Positions 1 through 12,605 of a DNA stretch of 64,000 bases are shown here, one piece after another. Origin of the DNA: Symsagittifera roscoffensis (lineage: Eukaryota > Xenacoelomorpha > Acoela > Convolutidae). The notes beneath the pieces were generated by a model, which was not told the origin of the DNA, did not search any database, and saw only the letters and a program-made list of their open reading frames with translations. The stretch covers positions 39,945,797-40,009,796 of the forward strand of contig NC_087071.1 of assembly GCF_963678635.1 (NCBI RefSeq), in the 5' to 3' direction. The number at the start of each line of letters is the position of its first letter. Within the stretch, counting starts at the first letter, position 1. A program made the translations under genes and the position numbers.

Positions 1-3000
1 ACTACATGTCCCCAAATCCAAACGGATTGGCAATACCCCCCCCCCCCCAGTGAATAAAACCTCGAATTGATTGACAATGTCCTTCATAATAATGTGGCCA
101 ATCAAAACAAAGCGCCGCATGAGCTGATCAAAGAGCGCGCGAAAAACAAAGGGTTGATGGATGCTAACTTAAACACTCAATTAACAATTCAACATACCAA
201 ACAATCCGCAAGCTCTCAATTGCAAACTGACAACCAAATTCAGGTTCACTCAGAATCTGCTCACAAACAGTCAGTCCTCTCGCAATCAGAAAACCACAAA
301 ATCAGTCAAACTGCAGAAATTTAAGTCACACAACCTCAGTAAACATAATTCAACCAACGAAGATGAGCCGCAAACCAGAGACAAAAGGTTTCAAACGAGG
401 TTTTATCCCGTTGGATCTCAAAACAACAGAATCACAGGCAGAAAAAAGCCGACCACACGATGGCAGGGCTCATCGGACAGAGAAGAAAACCTAACGTTTC
501 CGAGATGGCACAAACGACCTCCAACTCAAGGTAGAAAAAAAAAACAAATCGCGCAAAATCACCGGATCAGAAATCTCCAAACGCTTCGAGAACATTAGAT
601 CGAGATGCAAGAGAACTACTATCGTCAAAGAAATTAGAAGAAACAAGGGCGAAATCGAAATTCCCCGAAAAAATTTTCGGAGACCACACCACTTCGGAAC
701 GAACGACCATAACAAACAAACAAAACGAGATCAGCCTAAAAACAACACGAATAATCCAAATGGAAGCGCCAACAACAACAATAGCTACATAAAGCATGTC
801 CGATAGGAGAGAAAAGGAGGACACAAGAGAACGAGACCCCCTCACATGCATACGGGAAAAGAACCACCAACAATGCAACAATCTCACAGTTAGAAGCCAG
901 TCATTTCATGATCACAGAGGGTTTAGTCGCGACTATGGAGAAGGCACGAACACATCAGAATCCGAGAAGGACACAACCCTTTTCCGACAAACGTTACAAC
1001 GGGTCTTGGGCGTACGATTCATTTTTGCTGCCGCGAACAAGGATCGGAATCTACGCCCTCTGATAAACTTTGTTTGAAAGAGAGACTGGGATGCCATAAA
1101 ACCAATTTGTGGAAAATACTGGCACAATATAAGAAACAGACTACGCGTCATGGAGGACTGTTTACTTATCGATGAGAGGATCCTTATCCCTACACAGTTG
1201 CGGCATACAGTGCTAGACAGTTTCCATCTGACTCATCCAGGATTAGTGTCAACATGTCTGGTTTCCACATGTCCATCGATCCATTGAGCAAATGGCACAA
1301 AATTGCAAACACTGCACTGAGCACGGTAAAAATTTAAAACCCATTTTAGGAAAAAACCTTCATTCCCAATAGAACCAGTGGTCGAACAAAACGAAGATGT
1401 TCAATCAGATTTCCCAAGGTCTCTTCCGGACAAACTAAACAGGGAAGCGTAGATTTTAGTTGCAATAGATAAATGGTCAAATTTCCCTACAGCAAAAGTT
1501 GTTACGAACACAACAGCGGATTTTGCCTTCAAGTTTATGCAACGATTCATTTCTAACAACGGGGTACCTCGACAATTAAGGTGCGACCAAGCGCAAAAAC
1601 TTAGAGCAAAAAAACTTTCAACCAAATTGCAGTACCGACAATATAAAATCATTTTTTGCCTCGCTAGACGATCAGTGAGCAATATGGGTAGTTGAGATAA
1701 TGATACACTCATTAGAAAGCAGGTTGGTGGTAATGAAAAACGATCAACCAAACACACCGTACAAACTCGCTTCCGATGTGCCGAATTTTTTAAGACATTG
1801 AGAGTCACACCACATGGCTCCACAAATTTTTCAATGTTTGAGGCACACATGCACCGCAAACCGAACACTCCTCTTTCAAATATAGCAACTAGTAGTTCAC
1901 CTAATAACTTAAACTGGGAAAACGCAAAACATGCATGTTTAGGTATGAAAGTTTTTACAAAGCTGTAATTACCCGTAGAAATAGTGCAAGACTTGATGGT
2001 CGGAAGACAAAGTGTCCATCAAGAGAAAAAAAAATCAAAATGAAACCACGATTGCCAAAGAATTTTTAAAAGGCCAATTTCTCCGCAACAACAAAAAACA
2101 GGTGTAAACTCTAAAGTTATAAGAATAGCCAAGGATAAATTAAATGTAAGACAAAAATGGGTACAAATCAACACTCGACAAAAACAGGAAAAAAGCGTAT
2201 GGCCAGGTGGCAAGAAAAAAAAACAAGACTGGCAACGAAGGTAAAAGATCCAAAAACATTTGAACAAAAATGCAAATCTATAGACGGAAAAATTCTAACA
2301 TATACTCCCCACCTTGCATGGGTACAAACATTCGGAAAGCAACCAAAACTATTTAAAAATATAGGAGCCGCATTTGTCTCTAGCCCTCTAAAAAGGTCCT
2401 TGCAGACCCTCTCCGCTCCGTGATTACTTTGCGTATAAATCCGCGCGGAGATCAGGACTTTGTCTAGGTTTTTGAACATCGAGAATCCTACTGCTCCTCA
2501 ACACCCAATATTCAAGGAGGACGAAGGAAGAGGCCTACCCGTGAAATTAACTCGCCAAGAAAAGACGACCAACGAGGCACATCAGATTAGTTCGACGAAA
2601 ATAAAAGGCCAAACCGACAGGGAAACAAACAGGCGGGTGCCCGACACACAAATTACAGACAACACGCAGAATGAGTCTGCAAACGGATGACAAAATCAAA
2701 AATTCGATAAATAGCAACACTCGGGAGAAACCAAAATCCAGTTTTTTTGACAACGACAATCATTTGGCAACATCCTTGGAAGATATCCCGCCTAAGAGGC
2801 AAGAACAAAATCGCAGCATTACCACAACGAAACTCAACAAGAAATTGCCAGTCGGCGCTATCAACTGCATTCGGGAATCCTGTCCCGATAAATGCAATAT
2901 GTGACAAGGAAGACAAAGAACAGAAACCATTTCGGTTCGAAATTGATTCGCCGCCAAATAAACCAGAAACGAAAGATTAGCCGAACTTAAAATCGCTCAT

Positions 3001-3371
3001 ACAAGAGATGGGATTCACAGAAAAACATCACAAAATCAAGTCTGTGTTATATTCATCGAAGCCATTAGTCCGAAAAACTTTAGTGATCAAACAGATGCGG
3101 TGGATCTGACATCATCAAGAGAGGACCAAACAATCGATAACAACAGCGATATTCTATTTGTAAAAGACACAGACACGCAGAAGGAAGGTGAGAAAAAGTG
3201 CAGGAACACGAGAAACATAAAAACCTTGGGAGGATGCCAACAGAGATGGAACACAACCAGAGATGTGAGGAAAATCAGAAGTCCCACGGGGTCTATAAAA
3301 CTCAAAACCCAAAAAAGCCCACCGGGACTATAAAACTCAAACATTCAAAACAGTCGCTCAAAAAAACTTCT
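1..3371 (+). mobile_element. Ty3/gypsy-type LTR retroelement fossil (right part of pol and 3' region)
   Basis: The sense strand is A-rich, as is usual for these elements. Around 1020-1300 the translation matches the region before and across the integrase zinc-binding (H2C2) domain, with a recognisable ILIPTQLRHTVLD-like stretch. Around 1440-1600 it matches the start of the integrase catalytic core (an AIDKWSNFP-like block). Family assignment rests on these two blocks; I know them from Ty3/gypsy pol proteins. The part after about 1900 is post-integrase sequence without a recognisable domain. The 5' LTR, gag, protease and reverse transcriptase are not seen, so the element either enters from the left edge or is truncated. 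It is a fossil with many breaks (well over ten) and is probably old. Confidence 0.75.
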
Positions 3372-3597
3372 TGTTGAGGGGAAATATCTTACGTCCTGGA
3401 TCGATAAACCCAGTCTATATACTTGTTTTTTACTTTATTTAAACCTTATGTTAAGCTCACTCAATTGGCCGGTCGGTTGAACTTGGTAGGTACAAATTAT
3501 GAACGGTGTCGAACGATTGTTCAGTCGAAAATAAATGTTCAGTATATCAACTAGCTTTTAACACCACTCCGGTTTAGACTTTTTGTTTATCGATACA
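3372..3597 (+). repeat. Probable 3' LTR of the Ty3/gypsy fossil
   Basis: The segment starts with TGTTGAGG, a common LTR start, directly after the retroelement body. It carries an AATAAA signal near 3530, as LTRs with a polyadenylation site do. No second copy lies in the window, so neither boundary can be confirmed; the right end is a guess at a CA dinucleotide. Confidence 0.35.
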
Positions 3598-3752
3598 TTC
3601 GGATTCGAAACTTAGATATTCATACTCAGAGGTTTAACATTGACGTTGAAATCTTCGATTCAGAGCTAAGTTATCAGTCAGCTAAAATCAATCTCGCATG
3701 AAATTCTATCAAATCATACAGTTTTCATTAAAAAATTCAAACCAAAAATAAA

Positions 3753-4165
3753 CAAGACTGCTCGTTTCAGTGGGAAGCCCTTAATGTTTCGACTGCCTTT
3801 TATGGTTTATGGATCAGTGATAACATTAAAAAAAAATTTAAAATTATAAAACAGAATGAGAAACGTTTTTTCTAAAAACTGAAGTTTTTATAAAAATAAT
3901 CGCGCCACACGCCATTTAAACTACAAAAAGATAAAATTCGCTCCTTGTAACAAATTAAATATGGCGAAGAGACTTCGTTCAACCAACTTGGAAAAATTAA
4001 CAAGACGGATTAAATCTCCGCTTACGCGTTAATAGCGCGAATCATATCGCGCGTTAACTTTCCCAAATTGGCCTAAATTGCAATCATTAAATCTCCATAA
4101 CTTTACAAAAAGTGATCACAGGTAATATATTTTTTCAAACTTAGGCTCAGGATAATAAAACTGTT
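3753..4165 (+). repeat. Left terminal inverted repeat of a long-TIR element
   Basis: The segment starts CAAGACTGCTCG. It aligns over about 400 bp with the left TIR at 37491-37952 and, inverted, with 38353-38835. The shared order is the end motif, a short GC-rich block with GAAGCCC, an AT-rich stretch, the block AAGACGGATTAAATCTCCGC, and then a GCGCGAAT hairpin. Similarity looks roughly 80%. No inverted partner was found between 13.8 and 37.4 kb, so the element has lost its right end, or its true right end lies elsewhere. Confidence 0.7.
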
Positions 4166-5777
4166 CAAAAACCCTTAGCATGACTGGTATATCAAAGAAA
4201 GTCTTCAGATTTTGTTCGTCGAAGTTTTATTACAACCAGAAACTCACTTTTACTTGCAGCTCTAAGTCTGCAGGACATAGCAAAGGGAATTGGTTTAGCT
4301 TCATCTGGATATTTTGAGTCAAACTGCACCGTTTTCAAACGAGCCTCTTCTGATGTTTCCACGTCAATTAGATTTGCTCCTAGAAACTAGTAGAAATGTT
4401 TTTTTAATGATTCATCAGTTTGTGGATTAAAAAAATGCACCAGTTTTGTGGATAAACAAAAGAACAGTTTCAATGATGTTTTTTTGAAATAAATTAATTA
4501 TTGGTTTTAAACTGCTGTTTCACGATTACTTGTATTTCTAAAACTGACATTTCAGTAATGCTTTTTACAAGTAGGCAAAAAATTTAACAAGAAATGGTCG
4601 GTTCAGTTCAACGTAACCGTTCTTAATCCTGGGCGATGAATAAAAACTGTAAGCGACTATGAAAAACGCCTGCAAAATTTGTACGCAGAATAAACAAACT
4701 GATCACTTTCCTAAATTTCTTTTGAACCAATCGAAACTTTCAAAAGAAAAATTTCAAATTTCGTTTGAACTTCTTGTCATTCAACCTGATGAAATCTTAA
4801 AACTAAATTTTATTTCCATAATAAAACACCCAGAAGACAAAGTTAGTACACGACAGCAAGAAATTTCCCTAATCAATAACAGCTATTTTAGTGCAATCCA
4901 CTACCATATACACCTTGATATGAAATTTTATTAGACAATTAGTTGATTTTTTCAAGAAATATCACTCTCCGATTTAGAAACACTCCTTCATTTACGTGAA
5001 CTCGAAAGAACACAAATACCACGATCGTTCGCTTTAGCAGTATTTAAAATACCTTACGCATGATATCTCTTTCCAGGCAACCGATTTAAATTCAATGACT
5101 ATGAAGGAAATGACCTTTTGGTAGTATAGATGCACTGAAAAAATTTCACAACCTTATGTTTTGAAGATGAAATATATTACAAACGAATAGCTATATTCAA
5201 AAAAGTTAAAGAGTTTTTTGTAAACACACTATAACGACGTACAAATTTTTGGGATATAGCTTTCCAATGTGGATGTGAAAACAGCCAAAACGTAGTACTG
5301 CTTAATGCAAACGAAAATAAAAATTAATATCTCACGAATTACCCTTCATTAAAGCCATCATTTAAAAAAATTTCACCCAAGCTCGTAATCTAATCATATA
5401 TTCAAAATCATTTTTTTTCTAGATCAGAAATACAACATCACATTCAAACACAACAGTTTCAAGAAGATCTCAATAAAATGGATACAATACAAAGACAATC
5501 AATTGATCAAAATTTACGAAAACTAACTGAAACAACAGGCTTCTCTGATATTTTTTCACAAAACTATAGAGGATACTTTGAGGATATTGAAGACTGAATA
5601 TATCCTAACGGCAAAAAGTACCGTCCAAAGGATATTTCACCAAATTTTACCGTTAGTTTTTTTCAATCTTGAAAACGAACTCTAGCTTTTCTAGGATGGC
5701 CCTGCTATTTTTGATAAAAATTAACTCTTTTATACTCAATGCTCGTTTTTTTTCAATTTATCTTCTCACAAGATTTA
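4001..5777 (+). repeat. Tandem array unit 1 (1777 bp)
   Basis: First of six head-to-tail units, counted from the CAAGACGGATTAAATCTCCGC block. Each unit carries the inner part of the TIR with its GCGCGAAT hairpin, a minus-strand exon-like segment (here 4248-4379), and a plus-strand decayed reading frame that starts MKNACKICTQNK and ends EDIED. Unit 1 is the most diverged of the first three and the only one preceded by the outer half of the TIR. Confidence 0.9.
4659..5597 (+). pseudogene. Decayed plus-strand reading frame of array unit 1
   Basis: Starts MKNACKICTQNKQTDHF and ends with the block MDTIQRQSIDQNLRKLTE followed by an acidic EDIED tail. The opening CKIC pair could be half of a zinc-binding knuckle, but no second pair is evident. 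The same frame recurs in units 2, 3 and 6 and, shortened, in 4 and 5. It is broken in several places in every unit. I do not recognise the family, and since the host element is unclassified I treat it as a fossil. Confidence 0.5.
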
Positions 5778-7556
5778 CAAGACGGATTAAATCTCCGCTT
5801 ACGCGTTAATAGCGCGAATCATATTGCGCGTTAACTTTCCCAATTTGGCCAAAATTGCAATCTTTAAATCTCCATAACTTTACGAAAAGTGATCACAGGT
5901 GATATATTTTTTCAAACTTAAGCTCAGGATAATAAAACTGTTCAAAAACCATTAGCATGACTGGTATATCTAAGAAAGTCTTCAAATTTTGTTCGTCGAA
6001 GTTTTATTACAACCGGAAACTCACTTTTACTTGCAGCTCTAAGTCTGCAGGACATAGCAAAGGGAATTGGTTTAGCTTCATCTGGAATTTTCGAGTCAAA
6101 CTGCACCGTTTTCAAACGAGCCTCTTCTGATGTTTCCACGTCAATTAGGTTTGCTCCTAGAAACTAGATGAAAAATGTTTTTTAAATGATTCATCAGTTT
6201 GTGGATTAAAAAAATGCACCAGTTTTGTGGATAAACAAAAGATTAGTTTCAATGATGTTTTTTTGAAATAAATTAATTATCGGTTTTAAACTACTGTGTC
6301 ACGATTACTTGTATTTCTAAAACTGAAATTTAAGGAATTGCGTTTTACAAGTAGGCAAAAAATTTAACTAGAAATGGTCGGTTCAGTTCAACGTAACCGT
6401 TCTTAATCTTGGGCGATGAATAAAAACTGTAAGCGACTATGAAAAACGCCTGCAAAAATTGTACGCAGAACAAATAAAACTGATCACTTTCCTAAATTTT
6501 TTTTGAACCAATCGAAACTTTCAAAACAAAAATTTCAAATTTTTTGAATTTCTTATCATTCAACCTGATGAAATCTTAAAACTAAATTATATTTCCATAA
6601 TAAAACACCCAGAATACAAAGTTAGTACACGACAGCTAGAAACTTCCCTAATCAATAACAGCTTTTTTAGTGCAATCCACTACCATATACACCTTGATAT
6701 GAAATTTTATTAGACAATTAGTTGATTTTTTCAAGAAATATCACTCTCTGATTTAGAAACACTCCATCATTTATGTGAACTCGAAAGAACACAAATACCA
6801 CGATCGTTCACTTTAGCAGTATTTAAAATACATTACGCATGATATCTCTTTCCAGGCAACCAATTTAAATTCATTGACTATGAAGGAAATATCCTTTTGG
6901 TAGTATAGATGCACTGAAAAAATTTCACAACCTTATGTTTTGAAGATGAAATATATTACAAATGAATAGCTATACTCAAAAAAGTTAAAGAGTTTTTTGT
7001 AAATACACTATAACGACGTACAAATTTTTGGGATATAGCTTTCCAATGTGGATGTGAAAACAGCCAAAACGTAGTACTGCTTAATGCAAACGAAAATAAA
7101 AATTAATATCTCACGAATTACCCTTCATTAAAGCCATCATTTAAAAAAATTTCACCCAAGCTCGTAATCTAATCATATATTCAAAATCATTTTTTTTCTA
7201 GATCAGAAATACAACATCACATTCAAACACAACAGTTTCAAGAAGATCTCAATAAAATGGATACAATACAAAGACAATCAATTGATCAAAATTTACGAAA
7301 ACTAACTGAAACAACAGGCTTCTCTGATATTTTTTCACAAAACTATAGAGGATACTTTGAGGATATTGAAGACTGAATATATCCTAACGCCAAAAAGTAC
7401 CGTCCAAAGGATATTTCACCAAATTTTACCGTTAGTTTTTTTCAATCTTGAAAACGAACTCTAGCTTTTCTAGGATGGCCCTGCTATTTTTGATAAAGAT
7501 TAACTCTTTTATACTCAATGCTCGTTTTTTTTCAATTTATCTTCTCACAAGATTTA
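5778..7556 (+). repeat. Tandem array unit 2 (1779 bp)
   Basis: Nearly identical to unit 3 over its whole length, so the 2/3 duplication is recent. It begins with the same TIR-derived block and has the exon-like segment on the minus strand at 6025-6156. The plus-strand frame region is about 6439-7376. Confidence 0.9.
6025..6156 (-). other. Exon-like 132-bp segment, one of six tandem copies
   Basis: On the minus strand an open segment runs from after CTAG (acceptor-like, TTTCTAG/GAGC) to just before GTGAGT (a good donor). It is 132 bp and has the same codon phase at both ends. The peptide includes IDVETSEEARLKTV and PDEAKPIPFAMSCR. The other copies are at 4248-4379, 7804-7935, 9583-9714, 10891-11022 and 12196-12327, and all keep the open frame and both splice-like signals. 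The frame also reads on past the donor to give 65-residue open frames in units 2-6. I do not recognise the peptide. It may be a real alternative exon or a by-product of recent amplification. Confidence 0.3.
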
Positions 7557-9335
7557 CAAGACGGATTAAATCTCCGCTTACGCGTTAATAGCGCGAATCA
7601 TATTGCGCGTTAACTTTCCCAATTTGGCCAAAATTGCAATCTTTAAATCTCCATAACTTTACGAAAAGTGATCACAGGTGATATATTTTTTCAAACTTAA
7701 GCTCAGGATAATAAAACTGTTCAAAAACCATTAGCATGACTGGTATATCTAAGAAAGTCTTCAAATTTTGTTCGTCGAAGTTTTATTACAACCGGAAACT
7801 CACTTTTACTTGCAGCTCTAAGTCTGCAGGACATAGCAAAGGGAATTGGTTTAGCTTCATCTGGAATTTTCGAGTCAAACTGCACCGTTTTCAAACGAGC
7901 CTCTTCTGATGTTTCCACGTCAATTAGGTTTGCTCCTAGAAACTAGATGAAAAATGTTTTTTAAATGATTCATCAGTTTGTGGATTAAAAAAATGCACCA
8001 GTTTTGTGGATAAACAAAAGATTAGTTTCAATGATGTTTTTTTGAAATAAATTAATTATCGGTTTTAAACTACTGTGTCACGATTACTTGTATTTCTAAA
8101 ACTGAAATTTAAGGAATTGCGTTTTACAAGTAGGCAAAAAATTTAACTAGAAATGGTCGGTTCAGTTCAACGTAACCGTTCTTAATCTTGGGCGATGAAT
8201 AAAAACTGTAAGCGACTATGAAAAACGCCTGCAAAAATTGTACGCAGAACAAATAAAACTGATCACTTTCCTAAATTTTTTTTGAACCAATCGAAACTTT
8301 CAAAACAAAAATTTCAAATTTTTTGAATTTCTTATCATTCAACCTGATGAAATCTTAAAACTAAATTATATTTCCATAATAAAACACCCAGAATACAAAG
8401 TTAGTACACGACAGCTAGAAACTTCCCTAATCAATAACAGCTATTTTAGTGCAATCCACTACCATATACACCTTGATATGAAATTTTATTAGACAATTAG
8501 TTGATTTTTTCAAGAAATATCACTCTCTGATTTAGAAACACTCCATCATTTATGTGAACTCGAAAGAACACAAATACCACGATCGTTCACTTTAGCAGTA
8601 TTTAAAATACATTACGCATGATATCTCTTTCCAGGCAACCAATTTAAATTCATTGACTATGAAGGAAATATCCTATTGGTAGTATAGATGCACTGAAAAA
8701 ATTTCACAACCTTATGTTTTGAAGATGAAATATATTACAAATGAATAGCTATACTCAAAAAAGTTAAAGAGTTTTTTGTAAATACACTATAACGACTTAC
8801 AAATTTTTGGGATATAGCTTTCCAATGTGGATGTGAAAATAGCCAAAACGTAGTACTGCTTAACCCAAACGAAAATAAAAATTATTATCTCACGAATTAC
8901 CCTTCATTAAAGCCATCATTTAAAAAATTTTCACCCAAGCTCGTAATCCAATCATATAATCAAAATCATTTTTTTTCTAGATCAGGAATACAACATCACA
9001 TTCGAACACAAGAGTTTCAAGAAGTTCTCAATAAAATGCATACAATACAAAGACAATCAATTGATCAAACTTTACGAAAACTAACTGAAACAACAGGCTT
9101 CTCTGATATTTTTTCACAAAACTAAAGAGGATACTTTGAGGATATTGAAGACTGAATATATCCTAACGGCGAAAAGTACCGTCCAAAGGATACTTCACCA
9201 AATTTTACCGTTAGTTTTTTTCAATCTTAAAAGCGAACTCTAGCTTTTCTAGGATGGCCCTGCTATTTATGATAAAGATTAACTATTTTATAATCAATGA
9301 TCGTTTTTTTTCAATTTATCTTTTCGCAAGATTTA
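7557..9335 (+). repeat. Tandem array unit 3 (1779 bp)
   Basis: Almost identical to unit 2 through most of its length, but its right part (about 8770 onward) resembles units 4 and 5 instead. That mosaic suggests unequal exchange or conversion between units. The minus-strand exon-like segment is 7804-7935. Confidence 0.9.
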
Positions 9336-10643
9336 CAAGACGGATTAAATCTCCGCTTACGCGTTAATAGCGCGAATCATATCGCGCGTTAACTTTCCCA
9401 AGTTGGCCAAAATTGCAATCATTAAATCTCCATAACTTTACAAAAAGTGATCACAGGTGATATATTTTTTCAAACTTAAGCTCAGGATAATATAACTGTT
9501 CAAAAACCATTAGCATGACTGGTATATCTAAGAAAGTCTTCAGATTTTGTTCGTCGAAGTTTTATTACAACCAGAAACTCACTTTTACTTGCAGCTCTAT
9601 GTCTGCAGGACATAGCAAAGGGAATTGGTTTAGCTTCATCTGGAATTTTCGAGTCAAACTGCACCGTTTTCAAACGAGCCTCTTCTGATGTTTCCACGTC
9701 AATTAGGTTTGCTCCTAGAAACTAGTAGAAAAACTTTTTTAATGATTCATCATTTTGTGGATTAAAAAAATGCACCAGTTTTGTTGATAAACAAAAGAAC
9801 AGTTTCAATGATGTTTTTTTGAAATATATTAATTATCGGTATAAAACTGCTGTTTAACGATTACTTGTATTTCTAAAACTGACATTTCAGTAAGGCGTTT
9901 TACATGTAGGCAAAAAATTTAACTAGAAATGGTCGGTTCAGTTCAACGTAACCGTTCTTAATCCTGGGCGATGAATAAAAACTGTAAGCGACTATGAAAA
10001 ACGCCTGCGAAAATTGTACGCAGAACAAATAAAACTGATCACTTTCCCAATAGCTATACTCAAAAAAGTTAAAGAGTTTTTTGTAAATACACTATAACGA
10101 CGTACAAATTTTTGGGATATAGCTTTCCAATGTGGATGTGAAAATAGCCAAAACGTAGTACTGCTTAACCCAAACGAAAATAAAAATTATTATCTCACGA
10201 ATTACCCTTCATTAAAGCCATCATTTTAAAAAATTTTCACCCAAGCTCGTAATCCAATCATATATTCAAAATCATTTTTTTTCGAGATCAGGAATACAAC
10301 ATCACATTCGAACACAAGAGTTTCAAGAAGTTCTCAATAAAATGCATACAATACAAAGACAATCAATTGATCAAACTTTACGAAAACTAACTGAAACAAC
10401 AGGCTTCTCTGATATTTTTTCACAAAACTAAAGAGGATACTTTGAGGATATTGAAGACTGAATATATCCTAACGGCGAAAAGTACCGTCCAAAGGATATT
10501 TCACCAAATTTTACCGTTAGTTTTTTTCAATCTTAAAAGCGAACTCTAGTTTTTCTAGGATGGCCCTGCTATTTATGATAAAGATTAACTATTTTATAAT
10601 CAATGATCGTTTTTTTTTTCAATTTATCTTTTCGCAAGATTTA
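9336..10643 (+). repeat. Tandem array unit 4 (1308 bp, short form)
   Basis: Same order as the long units but about 470 bp shorter. Unit 5 has the same shortening, so the short form arose once and was then duplicated. The minus-strand exon-like segment at 9583-9714 is retained. Confidence 0.9.
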
Positions 10644-11948
10644 CAAGACGGATTAAATCTCCGCTTACGCGTTAATAGCGCGAATCATATCGCGCGTTAA
10701 CTTTCCCAAATTGGCCAAAATTGCAATCATTAAATCTCCATAACTTTACAAAAAGTGATCACAGGTAATATATTTTTTCAAACTTAAGCTCAGGATAATA
10801 AAACTGTTCAAAAACCATTAGCATGACTGGTATATCTAAGAAAGTCTTCAGATTTTGTTCGTCGAAGTTTTATTACAACCAGAAACTCACTTTTACTTGC
10901 AGCTCTATGTCTGCAGGACATAGCAAAGGGAATTGGTTTAGCTTCATCTGGAATTTTCGAGTCAAACTGCACCGTTTTCAAACGAGCCTCTTCTGATGTT
11001 TCCACGTCAATTAGGTTTGCTCCTAGAAACTAGTAGAAAAACTTTTTTAATGATTCATCATTTTGTGGATTAAAAAAATGCACCAGTTTTGTGGATAAAC
11101 AAAAGAACAGTTTCAATGATGTTTTTTTGAAATATATTAATTATCGGTATAAAACTGATGTTTAACGATTACTTGTATTTCTAAAACTGACATTTCAGTA
11201 AGGCGTTTTACATGTAGGCAAAAAATTTAACTAGAAATGGTCGGTTCAGTTCAACGTAACCGTTCTTAATCCTGGGCGATGAATAAAAACTGTAAGCGAC
11301 TATGAAAAACGCCTGCGAAAATTGTACGCAGAACAAATAAAACTGATCACTTTCCCAATAGCTATACTCAAAAAAGTTAAAGAGTTTTTTGTAAATACAC
11401 TATAACGACGTACAAATTTTTGGGATATAGCTTTCCAATGTGGATGTGAAAATAGCCAAAACGTAGTACTGCTTAACCCAAACGAAAATAAAAATTATTA
11501 TCTCACGAATTACCCTTCATTAAAGCCATCATTTAAAAAATTTTCACCCAAGCTCGTAATCCAATCATATATTCAAAATCATTTTTTTTCGAGATCAGGA
11601 ATACAACATCACATTCGAACACAAGAGTTTCAAGAAGTTCTCAATAAAATGCATACAATACAAAGACAATCAATTGATCAAACTTTACGAAAACTAACTG
11701 AAACAACAGGCTTCTCTGATATTTTTTCACAAAACTAAAGAGGATACTTTGAGGATACTGAAGACTGAATATATCCTAACGGCGAAAAGTACCGTCCAAA
11801 GGATATTTCACCAAATTTTACCGTTAGTTTTTTTCAATCTTAAAAGCGAACTCTAGTTTTTCTAGGATGGCCCTGCTATTTATGATAAAGATTAACTATT
11901 TTATAATCAATGATCGTTTTTTTTCAATTTATCTTTTCGCAAGATTTA
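10644..11948 (+). repeat. Tandem array unit 5 (1305 bp, short form)
   Basis: Nearly identical to unit 4, including the shared shortening. The minus-strand exon-like segment is 10891-11022. Units 4 and 5 form the second recent duplication in the array. Confidence 0.9.
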
Positions 11949-12605
11949 CAAGACGGATTAAATCTCCGCTTACGCGTTAATAGCGCGAATCATATCGCGC
12001 GTTAACTTTCCCAAATTGGCCAAAATTGCAATCATTAAATCTCCATAACTTTACAAAAAGTGATCACAGGTAATATATTTTTTCAAACTTAAGCTCAGGA
12101 TAATAAAACTGTTCAAAAACCATTAGCATGACTGGTATATCTAAGAAAGTCTTCAGATTTTGTTCGTCGAAGTTTTATTACAACCAGAAACTCACTTTTA
12201 CTTGCAGATCTATGTCTGCAGGACATAGCAAAGGGAATTGGTTTAGCTTCATCTGGAATTTTCGAGTCAAACTGCACCGTTTTCAAACGAGCCTCTTCTG
12301 ATGTTTCCACGTCAATTAGGTTTGCTCCTAGAAACTAGTAGAAAAACTTTTTTAATGATTCATCATTTTGTGGATTAAAAAAATGCACCAGTTTTGTGGA
12401 TAAACAAAAGAACAGTTTCAATGATGTTTTTTTGAAATATATTAATTATCGGTATAAAACTGCTGTTTAACGATTACTTGTATTTCTAAAACTGACATTT
12501 CAGTAGGGCGTTTTACATGTAGGCAAAAAATTTAACTAGAAATGGTCGGTTCAGTTCAACGTAACCGTTCTTAATCCTGGGCGATGAATAAAAACTGTAA
12601 GCGAC

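Noticed and set aside
491-3344. Numerous minus-strand frames over the left-hand retroelement
   Set aside because: The recognisable pol blocks are on the plus strand; the minus frames are hydrophobic shadows of an A-rich sense strand.
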